Of a stretch of DNA of 64,000 nt, positions 1 to 8,964 are shown piece by piece. How positions within the stretch are numbered: the stretch's first letter is position 1; every line of letters starts with the position of its first letter. The notes below the pieces were generated by a model. It saw only the letters and a list, made by a program, of their open reading frames with translations. It made no database searches and was not told the DNA's origin. A program made the translations under genes and the position numbers. Location: assembly GCA_030425285.1 (NCBI GenBank), contig JAUIAY010000002.1, positions 175,956-239,955 of the forward strand, read 5' to 3'. This DNA comes from Bacteroidia bacterium (GTDB lineage Bacteria > Bacteroidota > Bacteroidia > Flavobacteriales > Flavobacteriaceae).

Positions 1-121
1 CTAGAATTTTTACCGTTGGATCTTCATCAAAAACATCATCACCAACTTGGGCAGTCATCATAGCTTCCAACATGCCTTTGGATGGTTTAGTGACCGTATC
101 GCTTCGTAAGTCTATAATCAT
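1..121 (-). CDS. Low-specificity L-threonine aldolase, N-terminal fragment
   Basis: Only the first 40 codons lie in the window; the gene runs leftward off the edge. The peptide starts [17 protein letters not shown] and continues with [12 protein letters not shown]. This is the characteristic N-terminus of the PLP-dependent beta-eliminating lyases that cleave L-threonine or L-allo-threonine to glycine and acetaldehyde. The ATG is at 121-119. The gene is divergent from prfB, with 94 bases between the two starts. The family call rests on the RSDTVT and GDD.YGEDPTV-type motifs only; the lysine that binds PLP would lie outside the window. Confidence 0.85.
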   Translation of the reverse strand, partial: MIIDLRSDTVTKPSKGMLEAMMTAQVGDDVFDEDPTVKIL

Positions 122-188
122 CTTTCAAATTTGAAGTATAAAACTATAAAATTAATCCAGTTAAATTTTATGTGTTTGATTTTAATTT

Positions 189-196
189 TATTTTTG
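189..196 (+). promoter_or_regulatory. Probable -7 box for prfB
   Basis: TATTTTTG fits the Bacteroidota sigma-A -7 consensus TAnnTTTG and lies 19 bases before the prfB ATG. No clear TTG-type -33 element is seen at the usual distance, so the call is tentative. Confidence 0.45.
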
Positions 197-215
197 TTTC
201 ATAATTAAAAACAAT

Positions 216-1326
216 ATGATTACTTCCGATCAAATTAAAGATCTTAATACACGCCTAGTGAAGCTACGGCACTATCTTTGACATAGATGCCAAATTAATT
301 GAAATCCAAAACGAAGAAGAACAAACTTTTGATCCCAATTTCTGGAATGATTCCAAAGCAGCCGAAGCGGTTATGCAATCATTAAAGAGTAAGAAAAAAT
401 GGGTTGAAGACTACAACAAATCTAAAGTTTTAGTTGAAGACTTGGAGGTTATTTACGAATTCTTTAAAGAAGGCGAATCTACCTCCGAAGATGTTCAAAA
501 CCGTTTTGATGCTGCAGCTACATTGATTGAAGATTTAGAGTTTAAAAATATGCTTTCAGATGAAGGTGATAGTTTGAGTGCCGTATTGCAAATTACTGCT
601 GGAGCTGGCGGAACGGAAAGCTGCGATTGGGCTAGTATGCTCATGCGTATGTACTTAATGTACGCCGAAAAAAATGGTTTTAAAGTCAAGGAACTCAACC
701 TTCAAGATGGCGATGTCGCTGGTATAAAAACCGTAACTCTTGAAATAGAAGGCGAATTTGCCTTTGGCTGGTTAAAAGGCGAAAACGGTGTTCATAGACT
801 GGTACGTATTTCCCCTTTTGACAGTAATGCCAAACGTCATACCAGTTTTGCCTCGGTGTACGTGTATCCATTGGTTGATGATTCCATAGAAATTGAAATC
901 AATCCAGCCGATATTGAAATTACTACCGCTCGTTCAAGTGGTGCTGGTGGTCAAAATGTAAATAAGGTAGAAACCAAGGTCCAGTTGCTACACAAGCCAT
1001 CGGGAATACAAATACAGTGCTCTGAAACACGTTCTCAACATGATAACAGAGCCAGAGCACTGCAAATGCTGAAATCACAATTGTACGAAATTGAACTTCA
1101 AAAACAGATGGCTCAACGCGATGACATAGAAGCTGAAAAAATGAAGATTGAATGGGGAAGCCAAATACGTAACTATGTGATGCACCCATATAAGTTGGTT
1201 AAAGACGTTAGAACAAGTCACGAAACTGGTAATGTTGATGCTGTTATGGATGGCAATATTCAACCGTTTTTGAAAGCCTATTTAATGATGATGGGGCAAA
1301 AAGAATCAGAATCTGAAACTTTATAA
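216..1326 (+). CDS. prfB: Peptide chain release factor 2 (RF2), read through a programmed +1 frameshift
   Basis: RF2 recognises UGA and UAA stops and triggers peptidyl-tRNA hydrolysis on the ribosome. The zero frame starts at ATG 216 ([10 protein letters not shown]) and meets an in-frame TGA at 279-281 after 21 codons. Slipping one base after CTT at 276-278 makes GAC the next codon and opens the frame that runs to the stop at 1326. The joined product is about 369 residues, close to the usual 365. The SPF tripeptide that reads the stop codon is at about residues 199-201, which marks RF2 rather than RF1. The catalytic GGQ is at about 244-246, inside [14 protein letters not shown]. An internal ATG at 373 would give a truncated protein lacking part of domain 1 and is not the real start. 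Confidence 0.96.
276..282 (+). promoter_or_regulatory. prfB +1 programmed frameshift site (CTT TGA C)
   Basis: The heptamer CTTTGAC at codon 21-22 is the conserved RF2 autoregulatory slip site. When RF2 is scarce the ribosome pauses at TGA, the tRNA on CTT slips to TTT, and reading resumes at GAC. The preceding codons AAG CTA CGG CAC TAT lack the AGGGGG Shine-Dalgarno-like stretch that stimulates slippage in Escherichia coli. Confidence 0.93.
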
Positions 1327-1335
1327 TTAAAACTA

Positions 1336-1677
1336 ATGATTACTATTTATCACAACAACCGTTGCACAAAATCAAGAGAAGGATTGGAAATATTGGAAAA
1401 CTCTGGTAAACCATTTGAAATAAAGAAATATCTTGAAGATATTCCCAATAAAAAAGAGTTGCAGGAACTAATATCAAAACTTGGCATAAAACCCATTGAG
1501 CTTATTAGAAAAAATGAAGCTATTTGGAAAGAGAACTTCAAAGGAAAGGAATTATCCGATTCTCAAATTATAACCGCTATGGTTGAAAATCCAAAACTCA
1601 TAGAACGTCCTATTGTCATAAATGGAGATAAAGCCATCATTGGTAGGCCTCCTGAAAACATTTTGGATATCATTTAA
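1336..1677 (+). CDS. ArsC/YfgD-family glutaredoxin-dependent reductase
   Basis: This 113-residue protein has the thioredoxin-like ArsC fold. The active-site loop HNNRCTKSR places the nucleophilic cysteine at residue 10. The later ERPIV and IGRPPE segments supply the conserved arginine and cis-proline region. Its length and the CTKS loop match the short YfgD branch better than plasmid arsenate reductase (about 140 residues). True arsenate reduction is therefore unproven. It lies nine bases after prfB and is followed by a terminator, so the two may be co-transcribed. No arsenic transporter or ArsR is next to it. Confidence 0.85.
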   Translation: MITIYHNNRCTKSREGLEILENSGKPFEIKKYLEDIPNKKELQELISKLGIKPIELIRKNEAIWKENFKGKELSDSQIITAMVENPKLIERPIVINGDKAIIGRPPENILDII

Positions 1678-1701
1678 AATTTCAAACTTCAATGTAAAAT
1701 C

Positions 1702-1734
1702 AAGCTTCAGTGTGAAAAACTGGAGCTTTTTTTA
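1702..1734 (+). terminator. Rho-independent terminator after the arsC-like gene
   Basis: A nine-base-pair stem with one G-U pair (AAGCTTCAG with CTGGAGCTT), a nine-base loop and a run of seven T residues stands 25 bases after the stop codon. Confidence 0.85.
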
Positions 1735-1773
1735 TTTAACATAGTTTTAACCAAAGTGGTCTAAGCCAAAGGG

Positions 1774-1781
1774 TATTTTTG
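1774..1781 (+). promoter_or_regulatory. -7 box for the receptor-like gene
   Basis: TATTTTTG matches TAnnTTTG and lies 27 bases before the ATG at 1809. A -33 element is not obvious. Confidence 0.5.
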
Positions 1782-1808
1782 CAGTCAAATAGCCTAAAAC
1801 CATAAAAA

Positions 1809-4268
1809 ATGACTAAATATTTTCTGACCCTCATCTTAACAATCTTAACTTTTACTGCTTTTTCCCAAAACAAAGAAGTGACCATTACTGGTAAAGTGTT
1901 TGACAAAGCTACCAATACACCTTTGGAATATGCTACCGTAGCATTTTTTAACAAAGCTGAAAACCGACTAGAAACAGGAGGCATTACAGATATGGAAGGT
2001 ACTTTTAGTATCCCTGTACCTTCAGGCACTTATGATATAACTGTTGAATTCATTGGGTTTGACAAATTAACCATACCTAATCAAGAATTAACTGCTGACA
2101 AAAATTTGGGAACTATTGGTTTGGCTGAAAATGCCGAAGCGTTAGATGAAGTTGAAATTATAGCTGAAACGACTACGGTTGAGATTAAATTAGATAAAAA
2201 AATATACAACGTGGGTAAAGATCTAACCGTTCGTGGTGGAACCGTTAGTGATGTTTTGGATAATGTACCTTCAGTTTCCGTAGATGTTGAGGGAAATGTT
2301 GCATTGCGTGGAAACGAAAATGTTAGAATTTTAATCAATGGTAAACCTTCCGGATTGGTTGGTTTAAACTCAACCGATGCGTTGCGCCAATTACCCGCAG
2401 AATCCATTGAACGCGTTGAAGTTATCACTTCGCCTTCTGCTCGATATGACGCTGAAGGAACAGCTGGTATTTTAAATATCATTTTAAGGCGTAGTAAATT
2501 ACAAGGCTTTAATGGAGCCGTAACAGCAAGTGCTGGTTACCCTAATGCTGCCGGTATATCTGGAAACATCAACTACAGAACAGGTGATGTTAATATTTTC
2601 AACACAACAAGTTATAATTATCGCGAAGTACCAGGAAACTCTTCATCCTATACTCAATATTTTAATAAAGAATTTGATGAAGACGGAAATGAAATAGCTG
2701 ACAACCCTGACACTTATGCTAACGAAACTAATGATTATGATCGTGTTAGAAAAGGATTGAGTACCAATTTTGGCGTTGAATGGTATATAACCGATTCAGC
2801 ATCTTTAACAGGTGCCATATCCTATAGAGATGGTAACAATGAAAGCAACACTACCAATATTATAACACAATATGATTCAAACGGAGCCTTCGATTCAGAA
2901 AGTAACCGTTTTGATCCTGAATTAGAAGATGACAAAGTCATTCAGTATTCATTAAATTTTCAAAAAGATTTTAATACCAGCGGACATACGCTCACTATGG
3001 ATTTTCAATACGAGGATAATTCTGAAAATGAATTTTCTGAAGTTTTATTGGAGGGTGTCAATACAGAACGAGTTTCTACGCTTGATGACCAAAAAAGAAT
3101 ACTATTACAAGCGGATTATGTACTTCCTATAGGAGAACGCAGCCAATTTGAAGCAGGATATCGCGGTAATTTTAACGATCAAGGCACTGATTATAAAGTT
3201 TGGTTTTTAGATCAGAATAGTAATGAATTTGAATTGAGTACTGGCTTATCAAATTTTTTAAATTATAGAGAGTATGTCAATGCGGCTTACACACAATTTG
3301 GAAGTAAAATAGGCGAGAAATTCTCTTATTTACTAGGCTTACGTCTTGAAGAAACTCGTATTACTATCGACCAGCCCACAAGTGGTGATTTTAATCGTAA
3401 TAACTATTTAGGATTGTTCCCTACGGTAAACTTAAGCTATGAATTAAGTGAGAATGAAAATATAACTTTAGGTTATAGCAGACGTATTCGTAGACCTAGG
3501 TCTTGGTTTATTAATCCATTTCCTTCTCGTTCAAGTGTAACTAGTATTTTTAGAGGGAATCCTGAATTAGCACCAAGTTACTCTGGACTATTTGATATAG
3601 GTTATTACAAAAAGTTTGGCAAGGTTTCTTTAAACACATCAGCATATTACCAACACGCAACGGATGCCTTTAGTTTTGTTAGCTATGACACTGGAGAAAC
3701 TGTTAATGTGGGAGGTCAAGAATTAGCCATTATTGAACGTTCTCCCATCAACCTTGCTGAAGAGGATCGTTTAGGTTTTGAATTCACATTGACTTATAAC
3801 CATTCCCGTAAGTGGAATGTTAATGCCAATTTCAATTTGTTTCAACAATCTACGCGTGGAACTACACCTAATGGCCTGTCACTAGATAATGATAATACCA
3901 GTTGGTTTGCGCGAGTAAATAACAAGTTAACATTGCCATTGAATATTGAATGGCAAACGAGTCTCAATTATAGAGGACCATCTGCCGATGCTCAAAACAA
4001 ACGAGAAGGTGTATTCTCATCCAATATGGCCTTTAGTAAAGATATTTTGAATAACAATGCTTCAATTGCTCTTAACATAAGTGATTTATTAAACAGTAGA
4101 AAACGAATTTCTGAAACCAATACACCAACCTTTTTTAGTGATTCAGAATTTCAATGGAGAGAACGTAGTTTAATGCTTTCTTTTACTTACCGTTTCAATC
4201 AGCAAAAACAACGTCAAGATAGAAACCGTAACGAAAATGGTGGCGGCGATTTTGACTTTGAAGGTTAA
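1809..4268 (+). CDS. Outer-membrane beta-barrel receptor-like protein with carboxypeptidase-regulatory and plug domains
   Basis: The 819-residue product begins with a signal peptide ending near TFTAFSQ (about residue 20). A carboxypeptidase-regulatory-like beta-sandwich follows at about 25-110 (ITGKVFDKATNTPLEYATV). A plug domain is at about 120-220, with VSDVLDNVPSVSVD, ALRGNENVRILING and the typical IERVEVITSPSARYDAEGTAGILNI. The rest is a long beta-barrel rich in aromatic and polar alternation. This is the layout of the TonB-dependent receptor relatives that end in an OMP_b-brl_3 barrel. No SusD partner is adjacent, so the substrate cannot be inferred. The C-terminus is low complexity (KQRQDRNRNENGGGDF). 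It is monocistronic, with its own promoter box and terminator. Confidence 0.88.
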   Translation: MTKYFLTLILTILTFTAFSQNKEVTITGKVFDKATNTPLEYATVAFFNKAENRLETGGITDMEGTFSIPVPSGTYDITVEFIGFDKLTIPNQELTADKNLGTIGLAENAEALDEVEIIAETTTVEIKLDKKIYNVGKDLTVRGGTVSDVLDNVPSVSVDVEGNVALRGNENVRILINGKPSGLVGLNSTDALRQLPAESIERVEVITSPSARYDAEGTAGILNIILRRSKLQGFNGAVTASAGYPNAAGISGNINYRTGDVNIFNTTSYNYREVPGNSSSYTQYFNKEFDEDGNEIADNPDTYANETNDYDRVRKGLSTNFGVEWYITDSASLTGAISYRDGNNESNTTNIITQYDSNGAFDSESNRFDPELEDDKVIQYSLNFQKDFNTSGHTLTMDFQYEDNSENEFSEVLLEGVNTERVSTLDDQKRILLQADYVLPIGERSQFEAGYRGNFNDQGTDYKVWFLDQNSNEFELSTGLSNFLNYREYVNAAYTQFGSKIGEKFSYLLGLRLEETRITIDQPTSGDFNRNNYLGLFPTVNLSYELSENENITLGYSRRIRRPRSWFINPFPSRSSVTSIFRGNPELAPSYSGLFDIGYYKKFGKVSLNTSAYYQHATDAFSFVSYDTGETVNVGGQELAIIERSPINLAEEDRLGFEFTLTYNHSRKWNVNANFNLFQQSTRGTTPNGLSLDNDNTSWFARVNNKLTLPLNIEWQTSLNYRGPSADAQNKREGVFSSNMAFSKDILNNNASIALNISDLLNSRKRISETNTPTFFSDSEFQWRERSLMLSFTYRFNQQKQRQDRNRNENGGGDFDFEG

Positions 4269-4287
4269 AATCTAGAACAAGCAAAAT

Positions 4288-4317
4288 AAAAAAGGAAGCT
4301 AAATAGCTTCCTTTTTT
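4288..4317. terminator. Bidirectional terminator between the receptor gene and a small membrane protein gene
   Basis: GGAAGCT and AGCTTCC form a perfect stem around AAAT, flanked by A6 on the left and T6 on the right. It serves the rightward gene ending at 4268 and probably also the leftward small gene ending at 4341. Confidence 0.85.
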
Positions 4318-4340
4318 ATTTTATAATATACTAACGATAA

Positions 4341-4508
4341 TTAACGTTTCGCTTTCTTTTCTTCTCTAATTTCTTTCAAGCGTTCAATCAAGGCACCACC
4401 TATCCAATAAGGGATTACAAAAGTCAATAAAAATATCATTAACCAAAAACCTATGGTTAAAATGGTTAAAAACGCTAAAAATCCTAAATATTGGTCAAAA
4501 TCAAACAT
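4341..4508 (-). CDS. Small 55-residue membrane protein, unknown function
   Basis: The frame starts at ATG 4508 (MFDFDQYLGFLAFL) and ends at TAA 4341. It has one or two hydrophobic helices at about residues 8-40 (FLTILTIGFWLMIFLLTFVIPYW is the core, with a likely turn at the middle). The tail is strongly charged (ERLKEIREEKKAKR), which suggests a cytoplasmic C-terminus by the positive-inside rule. It abuts the shared terminator, which supports real expression. I do not recognise a named family. The coding call rests on composition, the clean start and stop, and placement. Confidence 0.65.
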   Translation of the reverse strand: MFDFDQYLGFLAFLTILTIGFWLMIFLLTFVIPYWIGGALIERLKEIREEKKAKR

Positions 4509-4631
4509 GATTGGAGAATTTACTATTAATTATGGCAAAGATATAATAATGAGATTTGTTTTACAACAGTAAATTATAAATTATTAACAGGTTTATTAAA
4601 TGAGTACCAAAACATCTTTTCAACTTTTTAA

Positions 4632-4676
4632 ATTGTTAATATCTAGAACAAAAACAATCATTCACATATTAACAAT
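4632..4676. promoter_or_regulatory. Inverted repeat at the fumC promoter, candidate operator
   Basis: ATTGTTAATAT at 4632-4642 and ATATTAACAAT at 4666-4676 are perfect 11-base inverted arms separated by 23 bases. The right arm covers the expected -33 region of the promoter whose -7 box is at 4692-4699. A regulator binding here could control fumC, but none is known from the sequence. Confidence 0.4.
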
Positions 4677-4691
4677 CACAACAAAATCCTA

Positions 4692-4699
4692 TAAATTTG
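4692..4699 (+). promoter_or_regulatory. -7 box for fumC
   Basis: TAAATTTG fits TAnnTTTG and lies 27 bases before the fumC ATG at 4727. Confidence 0.6.
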
Positions 4700-4726
4700 T
4701 AAAGTAGAATAAACTTAAATAATATC

Positions 4727-6124
4727 ATGACTTTTAGAATAGAAAAAGATACCATGGGTGACGTAAAAGTCCCAGCCGATAAACTTTGGGGAGCGCAAAC
4801 CGAACGCTCTAGAAATAACTTTAAAATTGGTGCACCAGCATCCATGCCTCTAGAAGTGGTGTATGGTTTTGCTTACCTTAAAAAAGCGGCTGCCTATACT
4901 AATTGTGAGTTAGGTGTTTTATCTGAAGAAAAGCGTGATTTAATTGCTAAAGTTTGTAATGAGATTTTAGACGGTCAACATGATGATCAGTTTCCGTTGG
5001 TTATTTGGCAAACAGGTTCTGGAACGCAAAGTAATATGAATGTTAACGAGGTTGTTGCCAATAGAGCCCATCAATTAGCTGGAAAAGTAATTGGCGAAGG
5101 AGACAAAACCATTCAACCTAACGATGATGTAAACAAATCCCAATCCTCCAACGACACGTTTCCTACAGGCATGCACATTGCTGCTTATAAAAAAGTAGTT
5201 GAAGTAACCATCCCTGGAATTATTCAACTTCGTAACACATTACACAACAAATCTATTGAGTTCAAAGATGTCGTTAAGATTGGTCGTACGCATTTAATGG
5301 ATGCAACGCCATTAACATTAGGACAAGAGTTTTCTGGTTATGTATCGCAATTGGATCATGGTCTTAAGGCCTTGGAAAACACCTTGCCTCACCTATCTGA
5401 ATTAGCTTTAGGAGGAACAGCTGTTGGAACAGGATTAAATACGCCTGAAGGTTATGCCGAATTGGTTGCCAAGTACATTGCAGACTTCACTAATTTGCCA
5501 TTTGTTTCGGCTGCCAACAAATTTGAAGCTTTAGCAGCACACGATGCTTTAGTTGAAACGCATGGTGCCTTAAAACAATTAGCCGTTTCCCTAAATAAAA
5601 TTGCTAACGATATCCGAATGATGGCTTCTGGTCCTAGATCTGGGATTGGTGAAATCATTATTCCGGCTAATGAACCTGGAAGTTCTATTATGCCTGGAAA
5701 AGTCAATCCAACACAATGTGAAGCCTTAACTATGGTATGTGCACAAGTTATTGGTAATGATGTCGCTATTTCAGTTGGTGGAACACAAGGGCATTATGAA
5801 CTGAATGTATTTAAGCCCATGATGGCTGCTAATATTTTGCAATCTGCTCAATTAATTGGTGATGCATGTGTGAGCTTTGATGAACATTGTGCATCTGGTA
5901 TAGAGCCAAATCACAGCGTTATTAAACAGCTATTGAACAATTCCTTAATGTTAGTTACTGCGCTAAACACTAAAATAGGTTATTACAAAGCTGCAGAAAT
6001 AGCCAATACGGCTCACAAAAAAGGAACAACCTTAAAGGAAGAAGCTATAAATTTAGGCTATGTAACCGCCGAAGAATATGACGCTTGGGTAAAACCAGAA
6101 GATATGGTTGGCAGCTTAAAATAA
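4727..6124 (+). CDS. fumC: Class II fumarate hydratase
   Basis: FumC interconverts fumarate and L-malate in the TCA cycle as a cytoplasmic tetramer that needs no iron. The 465-residue length is normal. The superfamily signature [11 protein letters not shown] is at about residues 320-330 and supplies the catalytic serine loop. The substrate-binding segments [14 protein letters not shown] (about 103-116) and [11 protein letters not shown] (about 142-152) are intact, as is the catalytic-histidine segment [16 protein letters not shown] (about 188-203). The gene stands alone, with a promoter box and an upstream inverted repeat. Confidence 0.97.
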   Translation: MTFRIEKDTMGDVKVPADKLWGAQTERSRNNFKIGAPASMPLEVVYGFAYLKKAAAYTNCELGVLSEEKRDLIAKVCNEILDGQHDDQFPLVIWQTGSGTQSNMNVNEVVANRAHQLAGKVIGEGDKTIQPNDDVNKSQSSNDTFPTGMHIAAYKKVVEVTIPGIIQLRNTLHNKSIEFKDVVKIGRTHLMDATPLTLGQEFSGYVSQLDHGLKALENTLPHLSELALGGTAVGTGLNTPEGYAELVAKYIADFTNLPFVSAANKFEALAAHDALVETHGALKQLAVSLNKIANDIRMMASGPRSGIGEIIIPANEPGSSIMPGKVNPTQCEALTMVCAQVIGNDVAISVGGTQGHYELNVFKPMMAANILQSAQLIGDACVSFDEHCASGIEPNHSVIKQLLNNSLMLVTALNTKIGYYKAAEIANTAHKKGTTLKEEAINLGYVTAEEYDAWVKPEDMVGSLK

Positions 6125-6175
6125 CGACAAAGTGTTTGCAAAAACCGATAAAATGCATTTTTTAAATAAATTAGC

Positions 6176-6183
6176 TATATTTG
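6176..6183 (+). promoter_or_regulatory. -7 box for the FG-GAP protein gene
   Basis: TATATTTG fits TAnnTTTG and lies 19 bases before the ATG at 6203. Confidence 0.55.
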
Positions 6184-6202
6184 ATAAACAAATCTATGTA
6201 TT

Positions 6203-7639
6203 ATGAAAAAAACATTACTTGCTTTATTTAACATTTTAGTTTTTAGCCACTTATGTTTGGCGCAAACTACCTTTGTTACTCCTATTCAGAATATTGATCC
6301 CAATACAGGTGAAGAACCTTATGAATTGGCATCTGGCGATTTAGACAATGATGGTGACATCGATCTTGTTATGGCAACTTACTGGTTTACTGGTTACGGA
6401 ACACCTACACAAGACTACATAAAATGGTATGAAAACGATGGTTCAGGAAATTTTTCCATTCCTAGTACTTCGGTTGTTTCGTCAACAATATTTTATGTTG
6501 ATGGTCTAACGGTTGCCAATATCGACAACCAATTTGGATTGGATATTGTTGCTACATCTGCTGATCAAAGTAAATTGGTTTATTATTTAAGTGATGGTTC
6601 AGGAGGATTTGGATCCGAAGTGGTTGTGAGTAGTGCAATTATAGGAGCTGGGCAGGTTTTTGCTGGCGATATCAACAATGATGGTCATACTGATTTAGCA
6701 ACAGTTGCTTATGATGTAAACAAAGTTGTTTGGTTTGCAGGTGATGGAGCAGGAAATTTTGGTACCGAACAAATTATAGAAGATAGTAATACAGATGGCC
6801 CTTTTACTTTAGAGTTAGGTGATTTTGATGGTGATACCGATATGGATGCTGTAATTGGATTCTATAATTCTGGAACAATTGAAATATATTATAATCAATA
6901 TGTCGAAAGTGGTACCAGTACGGTTTCTTGGGTAAAAGATGCCGTAACTGTTGATTCAGGAAATTCTTATTTTTTAGCTACTAAATTTGCCGATGTTAAT
7001 AACGATGGTACAATGGATGTTGTAAAAGTAGATAATGTTACTGGAGAAGTTGAATGGTATAATAAAACAATTAATGGTGCATCAGTCGCCAATACCATTT
7101 CTTCATCTGCCATAATAGCAAGACCAGGAGCCATTGCCATTGCAGATATTGATGGTGACACATTTAACGATGTTATTTTAACCGATTCCGGAACTGCTGA
7201 TGACGCTATAATATGGTTCAAAGGAGCCAACAATGCCAGTCCAAGCGCTACTCCAACCTTAATTGAAAACAATAATTATCAAAACTTTGCTATCACGGTT
7301 GATGATTATGATGCTGATGGCGATTTGGATATAGCCTTTTTAGGAAATCAAAATGACACACTAGGCTGGTATGAAAATGAATTGATTACACTAGGTACTG
7401 AAGACCTTACGGTTTCTGAAATAAAAATTTATCCAAACCCAACTAGCACTATTTTAAATTTTAAAGGCTTGAATTCTGAAGAATTGCAAGTTACTATTTA
7501 TGATGTTCTAGGAAAAGAGGTTCTTAATACAAACTTAAGTGAATATGATAATCAACTAGACGTTTCTCAATTAGAAAGTGGTTTATACACAATAAAAATT
7601 GACAAAACCAACGAAACAATCAAATTCATAAAACAATAA
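6203..7639 (+). CDS. Secreted FG-GAP/VCBS-repeat protein with type IX sorting domain
   Basis: The 478-residue product starts with a signal peptide (MKKTLLALFNILVFSHLCLAQ). About seven FG-GAP-type repeats follow between residues 40 and 390. Each carries a calcium-loop motif, such as DLDNDGDIDLV, DINNDGHTDLA, DFDGDTDMDAV, DVNNDGTMDVV and DYDADGDLDIA, so an extracellular beta-propeller is likely. The last 75 residues (ISEIKIYPNPTSTILNF to TIKFIKQ) are a typical Por/type A C-terminal sorting domain: a YPNP start, VTIYDVLGKEV in the middle and a lysine-rich end. It should cross the inner membrane by Sec and the outer membrane by the type IX system. Its ligand is unknown. Confidence 0.85.
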   Translation: MKKTLLALFNILVFSHLCLAQTTFVTPIQNIDPNTGEEPYELASGDLDNDGDIDLVMATYWFTGYGTPTQDYIKWYENDGSGNFSIPSTSVVSSTIFYVDGLTVANIDNQFGLDIVATSADQSKLVYYLSDGSGGFGSEVVVSSAIIGAGQVFAGDINNDGHTDLATVAYDVNKVVWFAGDGAGNFGTEQIIEDSNTDGPFTLELGDFDGDTDMDAVIGFYNSGTIEIYYNQYVESGTSTVSWVKDAVTVDSGNSYFLATKFADVNNDGTMDVVKVDNVTGEVEWYNKTINGASVANTISSSAIIARPGAIAIADIDGDTFNDVILTDSGTADDAIIWFKGANNASPSATPTLIENNNYQNFAITVDDYDADGDLDIAFLGNQNDTLGWYENELITLGTEDLTVSEIKIYPNPTSTILNFKGLNSEELQVTIYDVLGKEVLNTNLSEYDNQLDVSQLESGLYTIKIDKTNETIKFIKQ

Positions 7640-7657
7640 AAATTAAAACATATAATG

Positions 7658-7689
7658 AAACGTCTACAATAACTTGTGGGCGTTTTTTT
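7658..7689 (+). terminator. Rho-independent terminator after the FG-GAP protein gene
   Basis: AAACGTCTAC pairs with GTGGGCGTTT (ten pairs, three of them G-U) around an eight-base loop, followed by T7. Confidence 0.8.
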
Positions 7690-7728
7690 ATTCCCTAAAA
7701 AATAAGCAACTTTGAAAAAAATTCGATC

Positions 7729-8964
7729 TTGACAACATTAATTACAAATATCAAGGAATTACTCCAAGTAAGAGAAACCAATCATGAATTGGTTTCAGGT
7801 GAAGCTATGAAAGCATTACCGACTATAAAGAATGCTTTCTTATTAATTGACCATGATACCATTGTTGATTATGGCGAAATGAAAGATTCTAAAGGGATTG
7901 TTGCTGATAAGACTATTGACGCTAGGGGTAAGCTAGTCTTACCAACTTGGTGCGATTCACATACCCATATTGTTTATGCTGGCAACCGAGAACAAGAATT
8001 TGTAGACCGAATAAACGGATTGAGTTATGAAGATATAGCCAATAGAGGTGGCGGCATATTAAATTCAGCTGAAAAACTACAAAACACTTCAGAAGAAGAC
8101 CTTTATAATCAGTCTGCAGAAAGATTAAAGCAGGTGATTAAATTAGGAACTGGAGCTATAGAAATCAAATCGGGTTATGGTTTAACTGTTGAAGCCGAAT
8201 TGAAAATGCTTCGTGTTATTAAAAGATTGAAAAAGGATTTTCCGGTAAAAGTTAAAGCCACACTTTTGGGTGCTCACGCGGTTCCAAAAGCATATAAAGA
8301 CAATAAAGAAGCCTATGTAGATTTGGTTATTAATGAATTGATTCCGCAAGTGGCCAAGTTACAACTAGCGCGTTATATTGATGTATTTTGTGAAAAAGGC
8401 TATTTTGACTTAAACGATACAGAGCGTATTCTTAAAGCCGCTTCAAATTATAATTTAACCCCAAAAATTCATGTGAATCAATTCAATGCCTTTGGAGGTG
8501 TTGGCTTGGGTGTGAAATACCATGCGTTATCTGTAGATCATTTAGAAGAATTGAATGACGAGGATATTCAAGTATTGAAAGGTAGTAAGACTATTCCAGT
8601 AGCACTCCCCTCCTGTTCGTATTTCTTGAGTATTCCCTATACTCCTGCCAGAAAATTAATTGATGCTGGATTGCCTTTAGCGTTGGCAACCGATTATAAT
8701 CCAGGGTCGACACCCAGTGGCAATATGAACTTTGTTGTTAGTACAGCTTGTATAAAGATGAAAATGACTCCTGAAGAAGCCATTAATGCAGCAACCATAA
8801 ATGGTGCATACGCAATGGGAATCAGTAATATGTACGGAAGTATTACAAAAGGCAAAAAGGCCAATGTTATTATAACCAAAAAGGTTCCTAGTTATAACTT
8901 CTTACCTTATGCTTTTGGTGACAATCATATTGACACAGTTTTAATCAATGGAAACGTTCAATAA
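7729..8964 (+). CDS. hutI: Imidazolonepropionase
   Basis: HutI hydrolyses 4-imidazolone-5-propionate to N-formimino-L-glutamate, the third step of histidine degradation. The 411-residue protein has the amidohydrolase metal motif in CDSHTHIVYAGNREQEF (about residues 79-95). IKSGYGLTVE, LLGAHAVP, HVNQFNAFGG, SVDHLEEL and ATDYNPGSTP follow, all as in known imidazolonepropionases. The frame begins with TTG at 7729 (MTTLITNIKEL); no upstream ATG exists in frame before the preceding terminator. The last 17 bases overlap the next gene. hutG is nearby, but hutH and hutU are not in the window. Confidence 0.94.
   Translation: MTTLITNIKELLQVRETNHELVSGEAMKALPTIKNAFLLIDHDTIVDYGEMKDSKGIVADKTIDARGKLVLPTWCDSHTHIVYAGNREQEFVDRINGLSYEDIANRGGGILNSAEKLQNTSEEDLYNQSAERLKQVIKLGTGAIEIKSGYGLTVEAELKMLRVIKRLKKDFPVKVKATLLGAHAVPKAYKDNKEAYVDLVINELIPQVAKLQLARYIDVFCEKGYFDLNDTERILKAASNYNLTPKIHVNQFNAFGGVGLGVKYHALSVDHLEELNDEDIQVLKGSKTIPVALPSCSYFLSIPYTPARKLIDAGLPLALATDYNPGSTPSGNMNFVVSTACIKMKMTPEEAINAATINGAYAMGISNMYGSITKGKKANVIITKKVPSYNFLPYAFGDNHIDTVLINGNVQ

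Noticed and set aside
373..1326. prfB as a 317-residue protein starting at ATG 373, or as a broken gene
   Set aside because: The in-frame TGA is part of the conserved CTTTGAC slip site and the joined product has the normal RF2 length, so this is programmed frameshifting, not truncation or a sequencing error.
1336..1677. An arsenic-resistance determinant
   Set aside because: There is no ArsR, ArsB/Acr3 or arsenite permease nearby, and the protein is of the short YfgD type with uncertain activity.
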